Assembly (NCBI RefSeq): GCF_000770305.1
Contig: NZ_JNVB01000009.1
Coordinates: 17,108-81,107, forward strand
From: Erwinia oleae
Lineage (GTDB): Bacteria > Pseudomonadota > Gammaproteobacteria > Enterobacterales > Enterobacteriaceae
Direction: 5' to 3'
DNA length: 64,000 nucleotides
Part shown: piece after piece, positions 1-9,802 of the stretch
How positions within the stretch are numbered: the first letter of the stretch is position 1
Layout: each line of letters opens with the position of its first letter
Program-made: the position numbers and the translations under genes
The notes under the pieces: generated by a model
What the model was told of the DNA's origin: nothing
The model's input: only the letters and a program-made list of their open reading frames with translations
Database searches by the model: none

Positions 1-53
1 CAGATGGGCAGTATAAAAGGCGTTGACGACGGCTATCTTGATTTAAGGCAGGA

Positions 54-1331
54 TTATGGCGCTAAAATTACGCCAAACAGAGCACCCAAACCTGCCACTT
101 TATGGTTAATTTCCTGCCACTCCGTCTCAGGCTGCGATCCGGCGACGATCCCGGCGCCTGCATAGAGCCTGACCGTCTGGCCTTCCACGCGGGCGCAGCG
201 CAGCGCCACGGCGAACTCGCTTTCGGCAACGGAGAGATAGCCCACCGAGCCTGCATACCACTCGCGGGAGAACGGCTCATTTTTAGCGATAAAGTCTCTG
301 GCGACCTCTCTGGGTAAGCCGGCGACGGCGGCGGTGGGTTGGAGCCGCTCAAGGCACCGGCTATCGTCCGTCGTCAGCAGAGTGGCGGTGATGACCCGCC
401 GGAGATGCTGCACGTTACGCAGCGAAACCACCTCAACCGACTGCACTTCCCGGCATGCGGTGACGGATGCAAGCCGCTGGCAGATATCCTCTACCACCAA
501 CTGATTTTCATGGCGGTTTTTTTCATCCTGCAACAGCGCGCTGGCAAGCTGTTGCGCACGTTGCCGATTTTCTGCGCCCGGACAGGTGCCTGCCAGCGCC
601 TCGGTGACGAGCGCGGCAGACTGACGGTGATAGAGCCGCTCGGGGCTGGAGCCCAGAAACGCCCGCTGTGCAGTAAACGCCAGCAGATAATGAAAACAGC
701 GCGGGTTGATTGCGCGGCTGGCCGCCAGTGCTGAAGCGGCTGAAACCGCCGTCGGAAACGCGCAGTCGGTTGCGCGAGCGAGCACAACTTTTTCCATATC
801 GCCCCGCGCGATAGCATCAAGCGCGCGTTCAATCTGCCTGAACCAGCCGTCGCTGTCCGGCTGATGCCGAATATCCTGCACGCCGCCGGGCAGCGGCGCC
901 AGCGGCCGGGCCTCGCTCAGCCCGTCGATAAAGGCAATGGCGCGCTGTGCATCACGATGCAGTGCGAGGTCATCGTGCAGGAAAACACTCAGCCTGTCGT
1001 TCTGAATCAGCACTCTGGGGACAAACAGAAAGCTGTGCGCCAGCGCAAAATCATTGGCGCCAACCAGCAGCCAGTCCGGCGGCAGCGTCACAAGCAGGCG
1101 GTTCGCCTCTTCAGGCGTGTCGGCGTGAAGAATGTCGCCGCAGGCGGTGATCGAGAGCGTGTTTTGTCGATGCTGCCAGTAAAATTGTGGCCAGACTGCC
1201 TGTGCGCCAAGCCATGCCAGCCCGTCGCAACCGGCCGGCAACGGCACGGTGAAGCGCGCAAAACCGGGTTGTTGATCGTTAAACTCAGCCAGTTGTTGAC
1301 GCAGCTGTTTCAGGGCATTTGTGATAGTCAA
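54..1331 (-). CDS. menF: Isochorismate synthase MenF
   Basis: Converts chorismate to isochorismate, the first committed step of menaquinone synthesis, in the cytoplasm. The 425-residue protein (family about 430) has a divergent N-terminal half and a conserved chorismate-binding half. Lys181 in KVVLARATD corresponds to the general base of E. coli MenF. FLGSSPERL, TEALAGTCPG, QPTAAVAGLPR and the C-terminal YAGAGIVAGS with EWQEINHK are typical of the Mg-binding active site. Closeness to MenF across the N-terminal half (AWLGAQAVWPQFYWQ) favours MenF over the siderophore enzyme EntC. menD would normally follow; only 53 bases remain before the window edge and show no start codon. Confidence 0.95.
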   Translation of the reverse strand: MTITNALKQLRQQLAEFNDQQPGFARFTVPLPAGCDGLAWLGAQAVWPQFYWQHRQNTLSITACGDILHADTPEEANRLLVTLPPDWLLVGANDFALAHSFLFVPRVLIQNDRLSVFLHDDLALHRDAQRAIAFIDGLSEARPLAPLPGGVQDIRHQPDSDGWFRQIERALDAIARGDMEKVVLARATDCAFPTAVSAASALAASRAINPRCFHYLLAFTAQRAFLGSSPERLYHRQSAALVTEALAGTCPGAENRQRAQQLASALLQDEKNRHENQLVVEDICQRLASVTACREVQSVEVVSLRNVQHLRRVITATLLTTDDSRCLERLQPTAAVAGLPREVARDFIAKNEPFSREWYAGSVGYLSVAESEFAVALRCARVEGQTVRLYAGAGIVAGSQPETEWQEINHKVAGLGALFGVILAP

Positions 1332-1412
1332 CGTCAGCGTCTCCGGTGAGTGATAGTCGAAGCCACTTTAGATGAGAGCAACGTCCATTGCATTGATCCC
1401 GTACCGGCGTTA

Positions 1413-1440
1413 ATAAAAAAGGCGCCCCGCAGGACGCCTC
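1413..1440 (-). terminator. Intrinsic terminator of elaB
   Basis: Reading leftwards, the stem AGGCGTCC / GGGCGCCT with a short TGCG loop is followed by six T. It lies 19 bases past the elaB stop and before menF. Confidence 0.85.
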
Positions 1441-1458
1441 TTTACGCATGCTGAACGC

Positions 1459-1770
1459 TTAACGACGCGCCAGCAGCAGCCCAACGACCAGACCTAACGC
1501 AGCACCGGCGCCAACGCCCTGCCACGGCTTATCGTGAACGTATTCATCAGCGCGCGTGGCAACCTGCTTCGCGCGATAATAGTAAGTATCTGACGCATTG
1601 CTGACGCGAGCTTTCACTTCATTCAGCGATTTTTCAGCTTTCGCTTTCAGTTCAAGGTACTTCTGATCCGCCGGATCGCCGGATGATTTCAACACCTGCT
1701 CCAGCGTATCGGTCAGCAGCGTCAGATCGTCGTCCAGGCGGGTTTCTTGTGGTTCATTTGTTGTAGCCAT
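1459..1770 (-). CDS. elaB: Tail-anchored stress protein ElaB (DUF883 family)
   Basis: A 103-residue member of the DUF883 family (ElaB/YqjD/YgaM). In E. coli these stationary-phase proteins are anchored in the inner membrane by the C-terminus and associate with ribosomes. Residues 10-75 form a charged, probably coiled-coil helix. A glycine-rich transmembrane segment (GVGAGAALGLVVGLLL) ends in two arginines at the very C-terminus, the expected tail anchor. A good ribosome site (AAGGAG) precedes the ATG. It is a single-gene unit with its own terminator. A possible sigmaS-type -10 is described separately. Confidence 0.93.
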   Translation of the reverse strand: MATTNEPQETRLDDDLTLLTDTLEQVLKSSGDPADQKYLELKAKAEKSLNEVKARVSNASDTYYYRAKQVATRADEYVHDKPWQGVGAGAALGLVVGLLLARR

Positions 1771-2160
1771 ACCATCTCCTTGTGCGAATAATGTTGTTGA
1801 CTAACTATAGACACTTCCACGCGCTTTGCCGCCTCATCACACCAGGAATTGACTGAGAAATGCGGCAATTGCGTTCATAAATCAAAAACAGACGTCATGA
1901 TGCCTTCTGTTAACGCCCGGCTCTGGCCTGATGCCAGCTCTCTCTGCGTCAATGCCGGCGCGTCGGAAGAGGCTTAAAAAGCTTCTTTACACAGGAACGC
2001 ACTGCTTTTATTGGATTTATCTGTTAAATTTTTTGTTAACTGAATTTTCCAATTCGCCGACTGTCCTACCGTGCTGTGACGCGGTTCACAATATGGGTGC
2101 ACCTGACGTATTGCACGACAGTCACTTTACACTCCGTTCACCAAGGAAATGATTTCTGGC
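1771..2160. other. Divergent elaB-opgD intergenic region
   Basis: About 390 bases between divergent genes, holding both promoters. The half next to opgD is AT-rich (around 2005-2060). No conserved small gene was recognised. The ribosome site for opgD (AAGGA, 2143-2147) is at the right end. Confidence 0.6.
1801..1810 (-). promoter_or_regulatory. Candidate sigmaS-type -10 of elaB
   Basis: On the minus strand CTATAGTTAG resembles the extended sigmaS -10 (CTATACTTAA) and lies 31 bases before the elaB start, leaving a short leader. ElaB homologues are stationary-phase genes, which fits. No convincing -35 is visible; this is inferred by eye. Confidence 0.4.
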
Positions 2161-3810
2161 ATGAATCGAAGAATGTTTATGAAAGCGTCGATGGCCTTTG
2201 CCACGATCGGCGGCCTCTCCGGCCTCTCTTCGCTGTTTGCGCAGGCCGCCTGGGCCGACAGTGATATTGCCGACGGGACAGCGAAAAAGTTCGATTTTGA
2301 CGTGCTGAAAGCGATGGCCGCCGACCTGGCGAAAAAACCGTATGGCGGTGCGCCCGCTCCGCTACCGGATACGCTGGCGACCATGACGCCGCAGGCCTAT
2401 AACGAAATTCAGTATGACGCTAACCATTCGCTGTGGAACGGCATCGCCGATCGCCAGCTTGACGTGCAGTTCTTCCACGTTGGTATGGGCTTTAAACGAC
2501 GCCTGCGGATGTTTTCCGTTGATGCCGACAGCCGCGAGGCGCGTGAGATCCACTTCCGGCCTGAACTGTTTAACTACAACAACGCGAAGGTCGATACCAA
2601 ACAGCTTGAAGGAAAAACCGACCTGGGTTTTGCCGGTTTCCGCGCCTTTAAAAAGCCGGAACTGGCCAGCAAAGATATCGTCTCTTTCCTCGGCGCCAGC
2701 TATTTCCGCGCCGTGGATGAGACCTATCAGTACGGTCTTTCCGCCCGCGGCGTAGCCATCAACTCCTTCAGCAACGGTAAGGAAGAGTTCCCGGACTTCA
2801 CCGCTTTCTGGTTTGAAACGCCGAACGCCGACGACACCACCTTTACCGTCTACACGCTGCTGGATGGCCCAAGCTGCACCGGCGCCTTTAAGTTCATTAT
2901 CCACTGCGAAGAGAAACGCGTGGTGATGGAGGTGGAAAACCACCTTTATGCGCGTAAGGATATCGACCAACTCGGTATCGCGCCGATGACCACGATGTTC
3001 AGCTGCGGCAACAACGAACGTCGCATGTGCGATACTATCCATCCGCAGATCCACGACTCCGATCGTCTGGCGATGTGGACCGGTAAAGGCGAGTGGATTT
3101 GTCGTCCGCTGAACAACCCGCAGCGCGTGACCTGGAACGCCTATCAGGACGAAAACCCGCGCGGCTTCGGTATGCTCCAGCTTAATCACAACTTCCAGGA
3201 TTATCAGGATGTTATTGGCTGGTACAATAAACGGCCGAGCCTGTGGGTTGAGCCCGTCGGCAAATGGGGCAGCGGCGCCATCAATCTGATGGAGATCCCG
3301 ACCACCGGTGAAACGCTGGATAACATCGTCTGTTTCTGGCGTCCGACCGAGGCGATCAAAGCGGGCAGTGAGCACAGCTTCAGCTACAAACTTTACTGGA
3401 GCGGACTGCCGCCGGTAAACAGTGATTTGGCACGCGTGAGCGCCACCCGCAGCGGCATGGGCGCGTTTCCCGAAGGCTGGGCGCCGGGTGAGCACTATCC
3501 AGAAGTCTGGGCGCGTCGCTTTGCGGTTGATTTCGTTGGCGGCGATCTGAAAGCCGCTGCGCCAAAAGGCATTGAGCCGGTGATCACGGTCACCTCCGGC
3601 ACCATCAAACAGGTTGAGATCCTCTACGTCGAACCGAATAACGGCTATCGTATTTTGTTCGACTGGTATCCCAACAGCGATGCGACCGATCCGGTAGACA
3701 TGCGCCTGTTCCTGCGGACGAAAGACGAGACGCTGAGCGAAACCTGGCTTTACCAGTATTTTCCACCGCCGCCGGACAAGCGTAAGTATATTGACGATCG
3801 GCAGATGTAA
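2161..3810 (+). CDS. opgD: Glucans biosynthesis protein D (OpgD), Tat-exported
   Basis: Periplasmic protein of osmoregulated periplasmic glucan synthesis, thought to shape the glucan backbone. The protein is 549 residues against about 551 in E. coli and matches along its whole length. The N-terminus [18 protein letters not shown] is a twin-arginine signal with a cleavage site near AQAAWA, so export is by Tat as for E. coli OpgD. An ATG at 2149 lies only one base after the AAGGA, so the start at 2161, which begins at the family N-terminus, is preferred although its spacing (13 bases) is long. The sequence contains SMWVEP-like family blocks such as [12 protein letters not shown] and the C-terminal [10 protein letters not shown]. 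In E. coli the gene lies elsewhere; here it sits alone between elaB and elaA. Confidence 0.95.
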   Translation: MNRRMFMKASMAFATIGGLSGLSSLFAQAAWADSDIADGTAKKFDFDVLKAMAADLAKKPYGGAPAPLPDTLATMTPQAYNEIQYDANHSLWNGIADRQLDVQFFHVGMGFKRRLRMFSVDADSREAREIHFRPELFNYNNAKVDTKQLEGKTDLGFAGFRAFKKPELASKDIVSFLGASYFRAVDETYQYGLSARGVAINSFSNGKEEFPDFTAFWFETPNADDTTFTVYTLLDGPSCTGAFKFIIHCEEKRVVMEVENHLYARKDIDQLGIAPMTTMFSCGNNERRMCDTIHPQIHDSDRLAMWTGKGEWICRPLNNPQRVTWNAYQDENPRGFGMLQLNHNFQDYQDVIGWYNKRPSLWVEPVGKWGSGAINLMEIPTTGETLDNIVCFWRPTEAIKAGSEHSFSYKLYWSGLPPVNSDLARVSATRSGMGAFPEGWAPGEHYPEVWARRFAVDFVGGDLKAAAPKGIEPVITVTSGTIKQVEILYVEPNNGYRILFDWYPNSDATDPVDMRLFLRTKDETLSETWLYQYFPPPPDKRKYIDDRQM

Positions 3811-3820
3811 TGCTCATGTA

Positions 3821-3846
3821 AAAGGCTCCTTACGGAGCCTTTTTTA
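3821..3846. terminator. Shared terminator of convergent opgD and elaA
   Basis: Perfect 8-bp stem AAGGCTCC / GGAGCCTT with a TTAC loop and T or A runs on both sides. It lies 11 bases past the opgD stop, and its T run overlaps the elaA stop codon, so it can act in both directions. Confidence 0.85.
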
Positions 3847-4293
3847 ATTTTGCATGTCAACGTGCGGAATGTCGTCTTCAAGATAGGTTTCGCTGACGGC
3901 GGTAAAACCGAAGCGGCCATAAAATCGCTGCAAATGCGCCTGGGCGGAGAGGAAAATTTTATGCTGCGGCCAGTGGTCCTGGCAGCTGGCGACTGCCTGC
4001 TCCATCAGTTGATTACCCAGCTTCATGCCTCTCGCCTCGCCAGAGACAATCACTCTGCCGATTTTTGCAGGCCGATCGTTCCCTTTTGGCGCAAGCAGGC
4101 GCGCATAAGCCAGCAGTTTGTTATCCGACAGAGCCAGAATATGCCGGTTTTCGCCGTACAAATCCGCACCATCGATATCCTGATAGGGGCAAATTTGTTC
4201 AACAATGAAGACAGTATTACGTAGCGCCAGAATTTGATAAAGCTGCTGGGTGGTGAGTTCGCTATGATGCAGATCCTGCCAGTCCAACGCCAT
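3844..4293 (-). CDS. elaA: GNAT-family acetyltransferase ElaA
   Basis: A 149-residue single-domain N-acetyltransferase (E. coli ElaA is 153). The acetyl-CoA loop is seen in IGRVIVSGEARGMKLGNQLM (residues about 77-96, the R/Q-x-x-G-x-G/A region) and the C-terminal beta-bulge in FYGRFGFTAVSETYLEDDIPH. The acceptor substrate is not known for the family. It is a lone leftward gene, convergent with opgD and sharing its terminator, with the stop codon inside the terminator tail. Confidence 0.9.
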   Translation of the reverse strand: MALDWQDLHHSELTTQQLYQILALRNTVFIVEQICPYQDIDGADLYGENRHILALSDNKLLAYARLLAPKGNDRPAKIGRVIVSGEARGMKLGNQLMEQAVASCQDHWPQHKIFLSAQAHLQRFYGRFGFTAVSETYLEDDIPHVDMQN

Positions 4294-4373
4294 TTTCTTC
4301 TCCCCGAAAGCCAGTGGTAAAGAAATGAGTGTACCCGCAGTTATTTGTACAGGCTTCTTTTTTTAAACGAAGA

Positions 4374-4415
4374 GAAAGCCATTCATGCAGCATCCCGGTT
4401 GCATGAATGGCTTTC
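4374..4415 (-). terminator. Strong 16-bp hairpin after the small-protein gene
   Basis: Perfect inverted repeat: left arm 4374-4389 (GAAAGCCATTCATGCA), 10-base loop, right arm 4400-4415. It lies 18 bases past the stop of the 60-residue gene. Reading leftwards the tail is TCTTCG and then an A-rich stretch, so the U-run is poor; it may be a terminator or an RNA-stabilising stem. Confidence 0.55.
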
Positions 4416-4433
4416 AGCGCAGGCTGTTTATTT

Positions 4434-4616
4434 TCAGTAGCTAATCGGGGATTTCGGCAGATTATTCAGTGCTGAATTTGCCTGAGCATCCTCAGGCTTG
4501 TCATTTTTAAAGGCGTCTTTCGCCATTTCCAGACCCTGGCCTGCTATTTCTTTACCCACGCCCTGCAAGACAGCACGTCCCGCCATACCGGCGGCACCAG
4601 CGACAATCGGTAACAT
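4434..4616 (-). CDS. Small protein of unknown function, 60 residues
   Basis: Not recognised. The N-terminal third is a glycine/alanine-rich hydrophobic stretch (LPIVAGAAGMAGRAVLQGVG) that could lie on or in a membrane; the rest is charged and ends NLPKSPISY. Two ATGs lie in frame. GAGGAG touches the first (4622) but sits six bases before the second (4616), so the second is chosen. The leader holds a hairpin (TGCCGC-ATCAT-GCGGCA, 4646-4662), and a 16-bp stem follows the gene. It stands alone between nuoN and elaA. The good ribosome site and flanking stems argue for a real gene. Confidence 0.65.
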   Translation of the reverse strand: MLPIVAGAAGMAGRAVLQGVGKEIAGQGLEMAKDAFKNDKPEDAQANSALNNLPKSPISY

Positions 4617-4719
4617 AGTCATCTCCTCGTTTGAATGAAAAGCGCTGCCGCATCATGCGGCAATCACTCAAGATGAGTGGCATTTGTGCCGTTCGGGTTC
4701 CCTGCTGCACGATAAAGGC

Positions 4720-4748
4720 ATAAAAAAACGGGCTACATGAGCCCGTTT
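4720..4748 (-). terminator. Terminator of the nuo operon
   Basis: Leftward stem AAACGGGCT / AGCCCGTTT (4727-4734 with 4740-4748), ending in a run of seven T. It lies 17 bases after the nuoN stop. Confidence 0.88.
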
Positions 4749-4765
4749 GTTTTATCGCCTGCCGC

Positions 4766-6223
4766 TTACATCAGCGGCTGCGCCATCTGAACCAGCGAGA
4801 TCAGCGGCTGTGGGTAAACACCCAGCAGCAGTACCAGGATCGCGGAAATCAGCACGACGACGCCGCCAGCGGTAAACGCCCAGTTTGCTGGCGTATCACG
4901 CTGTAACAGTTCCGGCGGATTGAGGTACAGGCTCACGGTGACGCGCAGATAGTAATAAAGGCCAATTGCGCTGCCGACCACGACCGCGCCGGTCAGCCAC
5001 CACAGGTGCGCGCCAACGCCAACCGCAATGACGTAGAACTTGCCGATAAAGCCCAGCGTCATCGGGATACCTGCCAGCGACAGCATCATCACTGTCATTA
5101 CCGCCGAAAGGATCGGACGATGCCAGAACAGGCCGCGGTACGAGTAGAGCGAGTCCGCGTCGGGGCCACGATACGGGCTGGACATCAGGCTGACCACGCC
5201 GAATGCGCCAAGGCTGCTGAACAGGTAACCCGCCAGATACACGCCCGTTGTTTCCAGCGACAGCTGATGCGTCTGAATCGCGATCAGCGCCACCAGCAGA
5301 TAGCCAAGGTGAGCGATGGAGGAATAGCCAAGCAGGCGCTTGATATTGCTCTGCGAAATCGCCATCAGGTTACCGAACAGAATGGAGGCGACGGCAATAA
5401 TCGCCAGCACCAGCCGTACCGCTTCGCTGTCCGCCACCGGCGCGTAGAGGAACAGACGCATTACCACGCCGAAAATGGCAATCTTGCTGGCCGTTGCCAG
5501 AAAGGTTGATACCGGCGCAGGCGCGCCCTGGTAAACGTCCGGCGTCCACAGGTGGAACGGCACCAGCGACAGCTTAAAGCCCAGCCCGACGATCATCATG
5601 CCGAGGCCCGTCAGCAGCAACGGCTGGCTCAGCAGACCATCATTCAGACTTTTGCCCAGCGCCATGAAGCTCAGGTTGCCGGACTCGGCGTAAATCAGCG
5701 CCATGCCGAACAACAGGAAAGACGAGGCGACCGCTGACATAATGGTGTACTTGATACTGGCTTCCAGCGAGCGCTTTTGCTGAAAAGCGTAACCTACCAG
5801 GCCGAACAGCGGCAGGGAGATCAGCTCAATACCAAGAAACATTGAGGCCAGATGGTTGGCGCTCGCCAGCATGATGCCGCCTGCGGCTGCAATCAGCACC
5901 AGCAGGTAGAACTCTTCGCGATTGTCCGGATAGGTCGCCAGCCACGGATAGGCAAAGGTGCAGGTCGCCAGGCTGGCAAGGATCACCAGCCCGGTGTAGA
6001 GCATCGAATAACCATCGACGCGCAGCAGCGGCGTTACGTCCATCGGGCCGTTGTTCCCGACAAAAAACAGCGAGAGCAGCGCAACGTTCAGGCCGATCAC
6101 CGCCAGCGTGGCATTGACGAAGTGGTTGCGTCGCCACGCAATGGAGAGCATCACCACCACCACCGCCAGGCCGACAATCAGCAGCGGTAGAAGCGCGATC
6201 AGGTGTTGAGAGGTTATTGTCAT
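4766..6223 (-). CDS. nuoN: NADH-quinone oxidoreductase subunit N
   Basis: Membrane antiporter-like subunit of complex I, one of three that pump protons. The protein has 485 residues, the usual length, and about 14 hydrophobic helices. Glu133 (in [11 protein letters not shown]) and Lys217 (in [15 protein letters not shown]) are in place for the proton channel, as known in E. coli. It is the last gene of the leftward operon, six bases after nuoM, and is followed by the operon terminator. Confidence 0.98.
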   Translation of the reverse strand: MTITSQHLIALLPLLIVGLAVVVVMLSIAWRRNHFVNATLAVIGLNVALLSLFFVGNNGPMDVTPLLRVDGYSMLYTGLVILASLATCTFAYPWLATYPDNREEFYLLVLIAAAGGIMLASANHLASMFLGIELISLPLFGLVGYAFQQKRSLEASIKYTIMSAVASSFLLFGMALIYAESGNLSFMALGKSLNDGLLSQPLLLTGLGMMIVGLGFKLSLVPFHLWTPDVYQGAPAPVSTFLATASKIAIFGVVMRLFLYAPVADSEAVRLVLAIIAVASILFGNLMAISQSNIKRLLGYSSIAHLGYLLVALIAIQTHQLSLETTGVYLAGYLFSSLGAFGVVSLMSSPYRGPDADSLYSYRGLFWHRPILSAVMTVMMLSLAGIPMTLGFIGKFYVIAVGVGAHLWWLTGAVVVGSAIGLYYYLRVTVSLYLNPPELLQRDTPANWAFTAGGVVVLISAILVLLLGVYPQPLISLVQMAQPLM

Positions 6224-6229
6224 GGCGAA

Positions 6230-7750
6230 TTACGGCCTTGTAGTTGAAATTGAAGCGGTAAACCACTGCTGAATATTGCTCATCGCGGTATGGGAGGTAT
6301 CCAGAATCGGCTGCGGGTAAATGCCCAACAGCACCAACAGAACCACCAGCACCATGATGATCAGAAACTCGCGTGCGGACATACTACGCAACGGCGTATC
6401 CGATTTTGGCGCGCCGTACCAGGCACGCTGCATCATAATCAGCGAATAAACGGAAGCGAATACCAGCCCAAAGGTGGCGATGACAATGATCGTCGGCACC
6501 GTCTGAAAGCTGCCGGTCAGGATCATAAATTCACCCACAAAGTTACCGGTTCCCGGCATCCCCAGGTTTGCCACCGCAAAGAACAGCGACAGCCCCGGCA
6601 GCCACTTAACGCGCGACCACAGGCCGCCCATCTGTCGCATATCGCGGGTGTGCAGACGTTCGTAAAGCTGACCGCAGATAATGAACAGCGCGGCGGCGGA
6701 CAAGCCGTGCGCAATCATCTGAATTACCGCGCCCTGGAAGGCCAGCTGGCTGCCGGTATAGATAGCAATCAGTACAAAGCCCATATGTGAGATAGAGGTA
6801 TAGGCGATTAAACGCTTGATGTCATACTGTGAGAACGCCATCCATGCGCCGTAGAAAATCCCGATAATCCCCAGCCACATGGCAATCGGGGCAAACTCGG
6901 CGGAGGCGTTCGGAAACAGCGGCAGCGCAAAGCGCAGCAGACCATAGGCTGCCGTTTTCAGCAGGATGCCGGCAAGGTCAACCGAACCGGCGGTTGGCGC
7001 CTGGCTGTGCGCGTCCGGCAGCCAGCCATGCAGCGGCACCACCGGCATTTTAACCGCAAAGGCAATAAAGAAGCCGAGCATCAGCATGTATTCAACGGTA
7101 TGCGACATCGGCGTTTTAAGCAGCTCTTCGTAGTTGAATGTCCAGACGCCGGTGGCGTTGTAGTTCACGAAGACCAGCGCCAGAATCGCTATCAACATCA
7201 CCAGGCCGCTGGCCTGGGTGTAGATAAAGAATTTTGTCGCTGCGGTAATACGCGTTTTCCCGTCGGATGCTTTGTGTCCCCAGAGCGCGATGAGGAAGTA
7301 CATCGGCACCAGCATCATCTCCCAGAAGAAGAAGAACAGGAACATGTCGATAGCCAGGAAGACGCCAATCACGCCGCCCAGGATCCACAGCAGGTTCAGG
7401 TGGAAAAAGCCCTGCCATTTATCGATTTCGTTCCACGAGCACAGAATTGCCATCACGCCCAGCAGGCCGGTCAGCACCACCATCAGCAGCGACAGGCCGT
7501 CCAGCGCCAGATGTATGTTTATGCCAAAGCGCGGGATCCACGACAGCAGGAATTCAGACTGCCATTGCGGAAGGCCAGCGGCCTGCGTCAGGGTGTAACC
7601 GCCCTGCAACCACAGTTGCAGAGAGAGAGCCAGCGTCAGCCCCATCGCAATCAGCGCAATCCAGCGCGGCAATTTTGCGCCGAAGCGCTCTAACTGCCAA
7701 CACAGCAGACCACCGATGAACGGGATGAGTATTAGCCAGGGTAATAACAT
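6230..7750 (-). CDS. nuoM: NADH-quinone oxidoreductase subunit M
   Basis: Second antiporter-like proton-pumping subunit of complex I. The start at 7750 (MLLPWLILIPFIGG) gives 506 residues, close to the 509 of E. coli. The frame stays open for 69 codons further upstream, but that part is unlike any NuoM and covers a repeat-like spacer. Glu144 (FFWEMMLVPM) and Lys234 (FAVKMPVVPLHGW), the key channel residues, are present. About 14 transmembrane helices. A 213-base spacer separates it from nuoL, much longer than the other joints of this operon. Confidence 0.98.
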   Translation of the reverse strand: MLLPWLILIPFIGGLLCWQLERFGAKLPRWIALIAMGLTLALSLQLWLQGGYTLTQAAGLPQWQSEFLLSWIPRFGINIHLALDGLSLLMVVLTGLLGVMAILCSWNEIDKWQGFFHLNLLWILGGVIGVFLAIDMFLFFFFWEMMLVPMYFLIALWGHKASDGKTRITAATKFFIYTQASGLVMLIAILALVFVNYNATGVWTFNYEELLKTPMSHTVEYMLMLGFFIAFAVKMPVVPLHGWLPDAHSQAPTAGSVDLAGILLKTAAYGLLRFALPLFPNASAEFAPIAMWLGIIGIFYGAWMAFSQYDIKRLIAYTSISHMGFVLIAIYTGSQLAFQGAVIQMIAHGLSAAALFIICGQLYERLHTRDMRQMGGLWSRVKWLPGLSLFFAVANLGMPGTGNFVGEFMILTGSFQTVPTIIVIATFGLVFASVYSLIMMQRAWYGAPKSDTPLRSMSAREFLIIMVLVVLLVLLGIYPQPILDTSHTAMSNIQQWFTASISTTRP

Positions 7751-7963
7751 GGCGATTTGCTTCCCTTTTCCGATCCTGAATGGGCTATCTTGCTTGCCAT
7801 TTTTGCCCCCGGCAGTGCTCGCAATCCTCACATACCTAAGTATGCTCCGGTTGCTGCGCGCTGGCGGTGACACAACTGACTGCGCCGATGACGCCCAGGC
7901 TTCAGGAAATTTTAAAAACCTATAACCGAGGGATGAGATATCACTCATCCCGCTCACAAACCT
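7751..7963. repeat. Repeat-like spacer between nuoL and nuoM with long imperfect dyad
   Basis: The spacer holds an imperfect palindrome of about 50 bases (7813-7863) centred on CATAC-CTAA-GTATG, and a separate perfect 8-bp hairpin (GGGATGAG-ATATCA-CTCATCCC, 7930-7951) just after nuoL. The first part resembles short intergenic repeats dispersed in enterobacterial genomes. No second copy was noticed in this window, so the repeat call rests on its structure. The hairpin has no U-run and is more likely an mRNA-stabilising or processing stem than a terminator. Confidence 0.4.
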
Positions 7964-9802
7964 TTACATCACCAGCAGCAGCGCAAGCACCACCACGGCG
8001 CCGACGCTCATGGAGGCAACGTACCAGCGCAGATAACCGTTTTCGCTGACCACCAGGCCTCTGTTCGCCAGGCGAGAGAACAGCGCCGGCAGGCTCATCA
8101 GCCCGTTCAGCGGATCGCTTGACAATGCTTTCGCAATCAGCAGATACGGCTTAACGAAGACGTTGTCATACAGCCAGTCGAAGCCCCAGGCGGCGAACCA
8201 CCACGTGCTGAAGAAACGGCCCGGCGCGCTGGCCGCAATCGTCTTCACCAGAGTGCGTTTACCCAGCCACAGCACCGCCGCCAGCAGAATGCCGATGATA
8301 GCCACCACGCCGGAGGTGATCTCCAGAGTCAGCACGCTGCCGTGCGCCAGCTCCGTCGTCTCTGGCAGCACGCCGCGCAGCGGGGGAACAATCATTGCGC
8401 CAATAAAGGTTGAAAGAACCAACAGCACCAGCAGCGGCAGATGATGCGTAATGCCTTTGCCTGCATGAGCATGGATTTTCTCTTCGCCATGAAAAGTGAT
8501 AAAGATCATGCGGAAGGTATAGAGCGACGTCATAAACGCCCCGACCAGGCCTGCCACCATCAGATTAATGTGACCATTAGCCAGCGCGCCGGCCAGGATC
8601 TCATCCTTACTGAAGAAGCCTGCGGTAATCAGCGGCAGCGCCGACAGCGCCGCGCCGCCTACCAGGAAGCAGACATAGACCAGTGGAATGCTTTTACGCA
8701 GGCCGCCCATTTTGAAAATGTTCTGCTCATGATGGCAGGCAAGGATCACCGAACCGGAAGAGAGGAACAGCAGCGCTTTGAAGAACGCATGGGTCATCAG
8801 ATGGAAGATCGCCGCGTCCCAGGCCTGTACGCCCAGCGCGAGGAACATATAGCCAATCTGGCTCATGGTGGAGTAAGCCAGCACGCGCTTGATATCGGTT
8901 TGCACCAGCGCGGCAAAGCCTGCCAGCACCAGCGTCACCGCACCGACGATGCCCACCAGATGCAGCACCTCTGGCGTCATCAGGAACAGACCATGACTGC
9001 GCGCGATCAGGTAAACGCCCGCGGTCACCATGGTCGCGGCGTGGATCAACGCGGAAACCGGCGTCGGGCCTGCCATCGCATCGGCCAGCCAGGTTTGCAG
9101 CGGAAGCTGAGCCGATTTGCCTACCGCGCCGCCGAGCAGCGCCAGCGTTGCCCACTGCAACATGTGGTTATCTGCCGCAAAGTGCGCGGGCGCCAGCTCA
9201 ACCATCTCTCTGAAGTTCAGCGTGCCCAGCTCGTTGTAGAGAATGAACAGTCCGAAGGCCAGGAAGACGTCACCGACGCGGGTAATGATAAAAGCCTTCA
9301 TTGCCGCTGCGCCGTTGTTCGGGTTGGTGTAGTAGAAGCCGATCAGCAGGTACGAGCAGAGCCCTACCCCTTCCCAGCCCAGATACATCAGCATCAGGTT
9401 GTCGGCCAGAACCAGTATCACCATGCTGGCAATAAACAGGTTGGTATAGGCGAAGAAGCGTGAATAGCCCTCTTCACCACGCATATACCATGAGGCGAAC
9501 ATGTGGATGAAGAAGCCCACGCCGGTCACCACCGACAGCATGGTTAGCGACAGGCCATCCAGCACCAGGCTGACCTGCATATTGAAGTTGCCAACGTGGA
9601 TCCATGTCCACAGCATCTGGGTGAAGGCAGCCCGATCGTGATTGAAAAAATCAACGCCAACATAGAGCGTAACCAGCGCCGCCAGGCCTACTGAGCCCAT
9701 TCCCACGGCGGCGGAAAGATTCTCTGACCAGCGTCCACGGGAAAAAGCCAGCAGCACAAAGCCGATAAGCGGAAAAAGAATAGTTAAATAGAGAAGGTTC
9801 AT
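7964..9802 (-). CDS. nuoL: NADH-quinone oxidoreductase subunit L
   Basis: Largest antiporter-like subunit of complex I, with the long lateral helix that ties the membrane arm together. The protein has 612 residues and about 16 helices. Glu144 ([14 protein letters not shown]) and Lys229 ([15 protein letters not shown]) are present, as is the conserved [14 protein letters not shown] block. The start overlaps the end of nuoK by four bases, so translation is probably coupled. Confidence 0.98.
   Translation of the reverse strand: MNLLYLTILFPLIGFVLLAFSRGRWSENLSAAVGMGSVGLAALVTLYVGVDFFNHDRAAFTQMLWTWIHVGNFNMQVSLVLDGLSLTMLSVVTGVGFFIHMFASWYMRGEEGYSRFFAYTNLFIASMVILVLADNLMLMYLGWEGVGLCSYLLIGFYYTNPNNGAAAMKAFIITRVGDVFLAFGLFILYNELGTLNFREMVELAPAHFAADNHMLQWATLALLGGAVGKSAQLPLQTWLADAMAGPTPVSALIHAATMVTAGVYLIARSHGLFLMTPEVLHLVGIVGAVTLVLAGFAALVQTDIKRVLAYSTMSQIGYMFLALGVQAWDAAIFHLMTHAFFKALLFLSSGSVILACHHEQNIFKMGGLRKSIPLVYVCFLVGGAALSALPLITAGFFSKDEILAGALANGHINLMVAGLVGAFMTSLYTFRMIFITFHGEEKIHAHAGKGITHHLPLLVLLVLSTFIGAMIVPPLRGVLPETTELAHGSVLTLEITSGVVAIIGILLAAVLWLGKRTLVKTIAASAPGRFFSTWWFAAWGFDWLYDNVFVKPYLLIAKALSSDPLNGLMSLPALFSRLANRGLVVSENGYLRWYVASMSVGAVVVLALLLVM

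Noticed and set aside
1..53. Beginning of menD after menF
   Set aside because: menD is expected here, but no start codon or MenD-like N-terminus is visible in the 53 bases; they are left uncalled.
2362..3495. 377-codon minus-strand open frame
   Set aside because: Antisense to opgD; shadow of a real gene.
7751..7957. 69-residue N-terminal extension of NuoM
   Set aside because: The frame is open, but the family start at 7750 fits and the upstream part is spacer with a repeat-like dyad.
8441..9463. 340-codon plus-strand open frame
   Set aside because: Antisense to nuoL, Gln/Arg/His-rich composition typical of reverse frames, no ribosome site.
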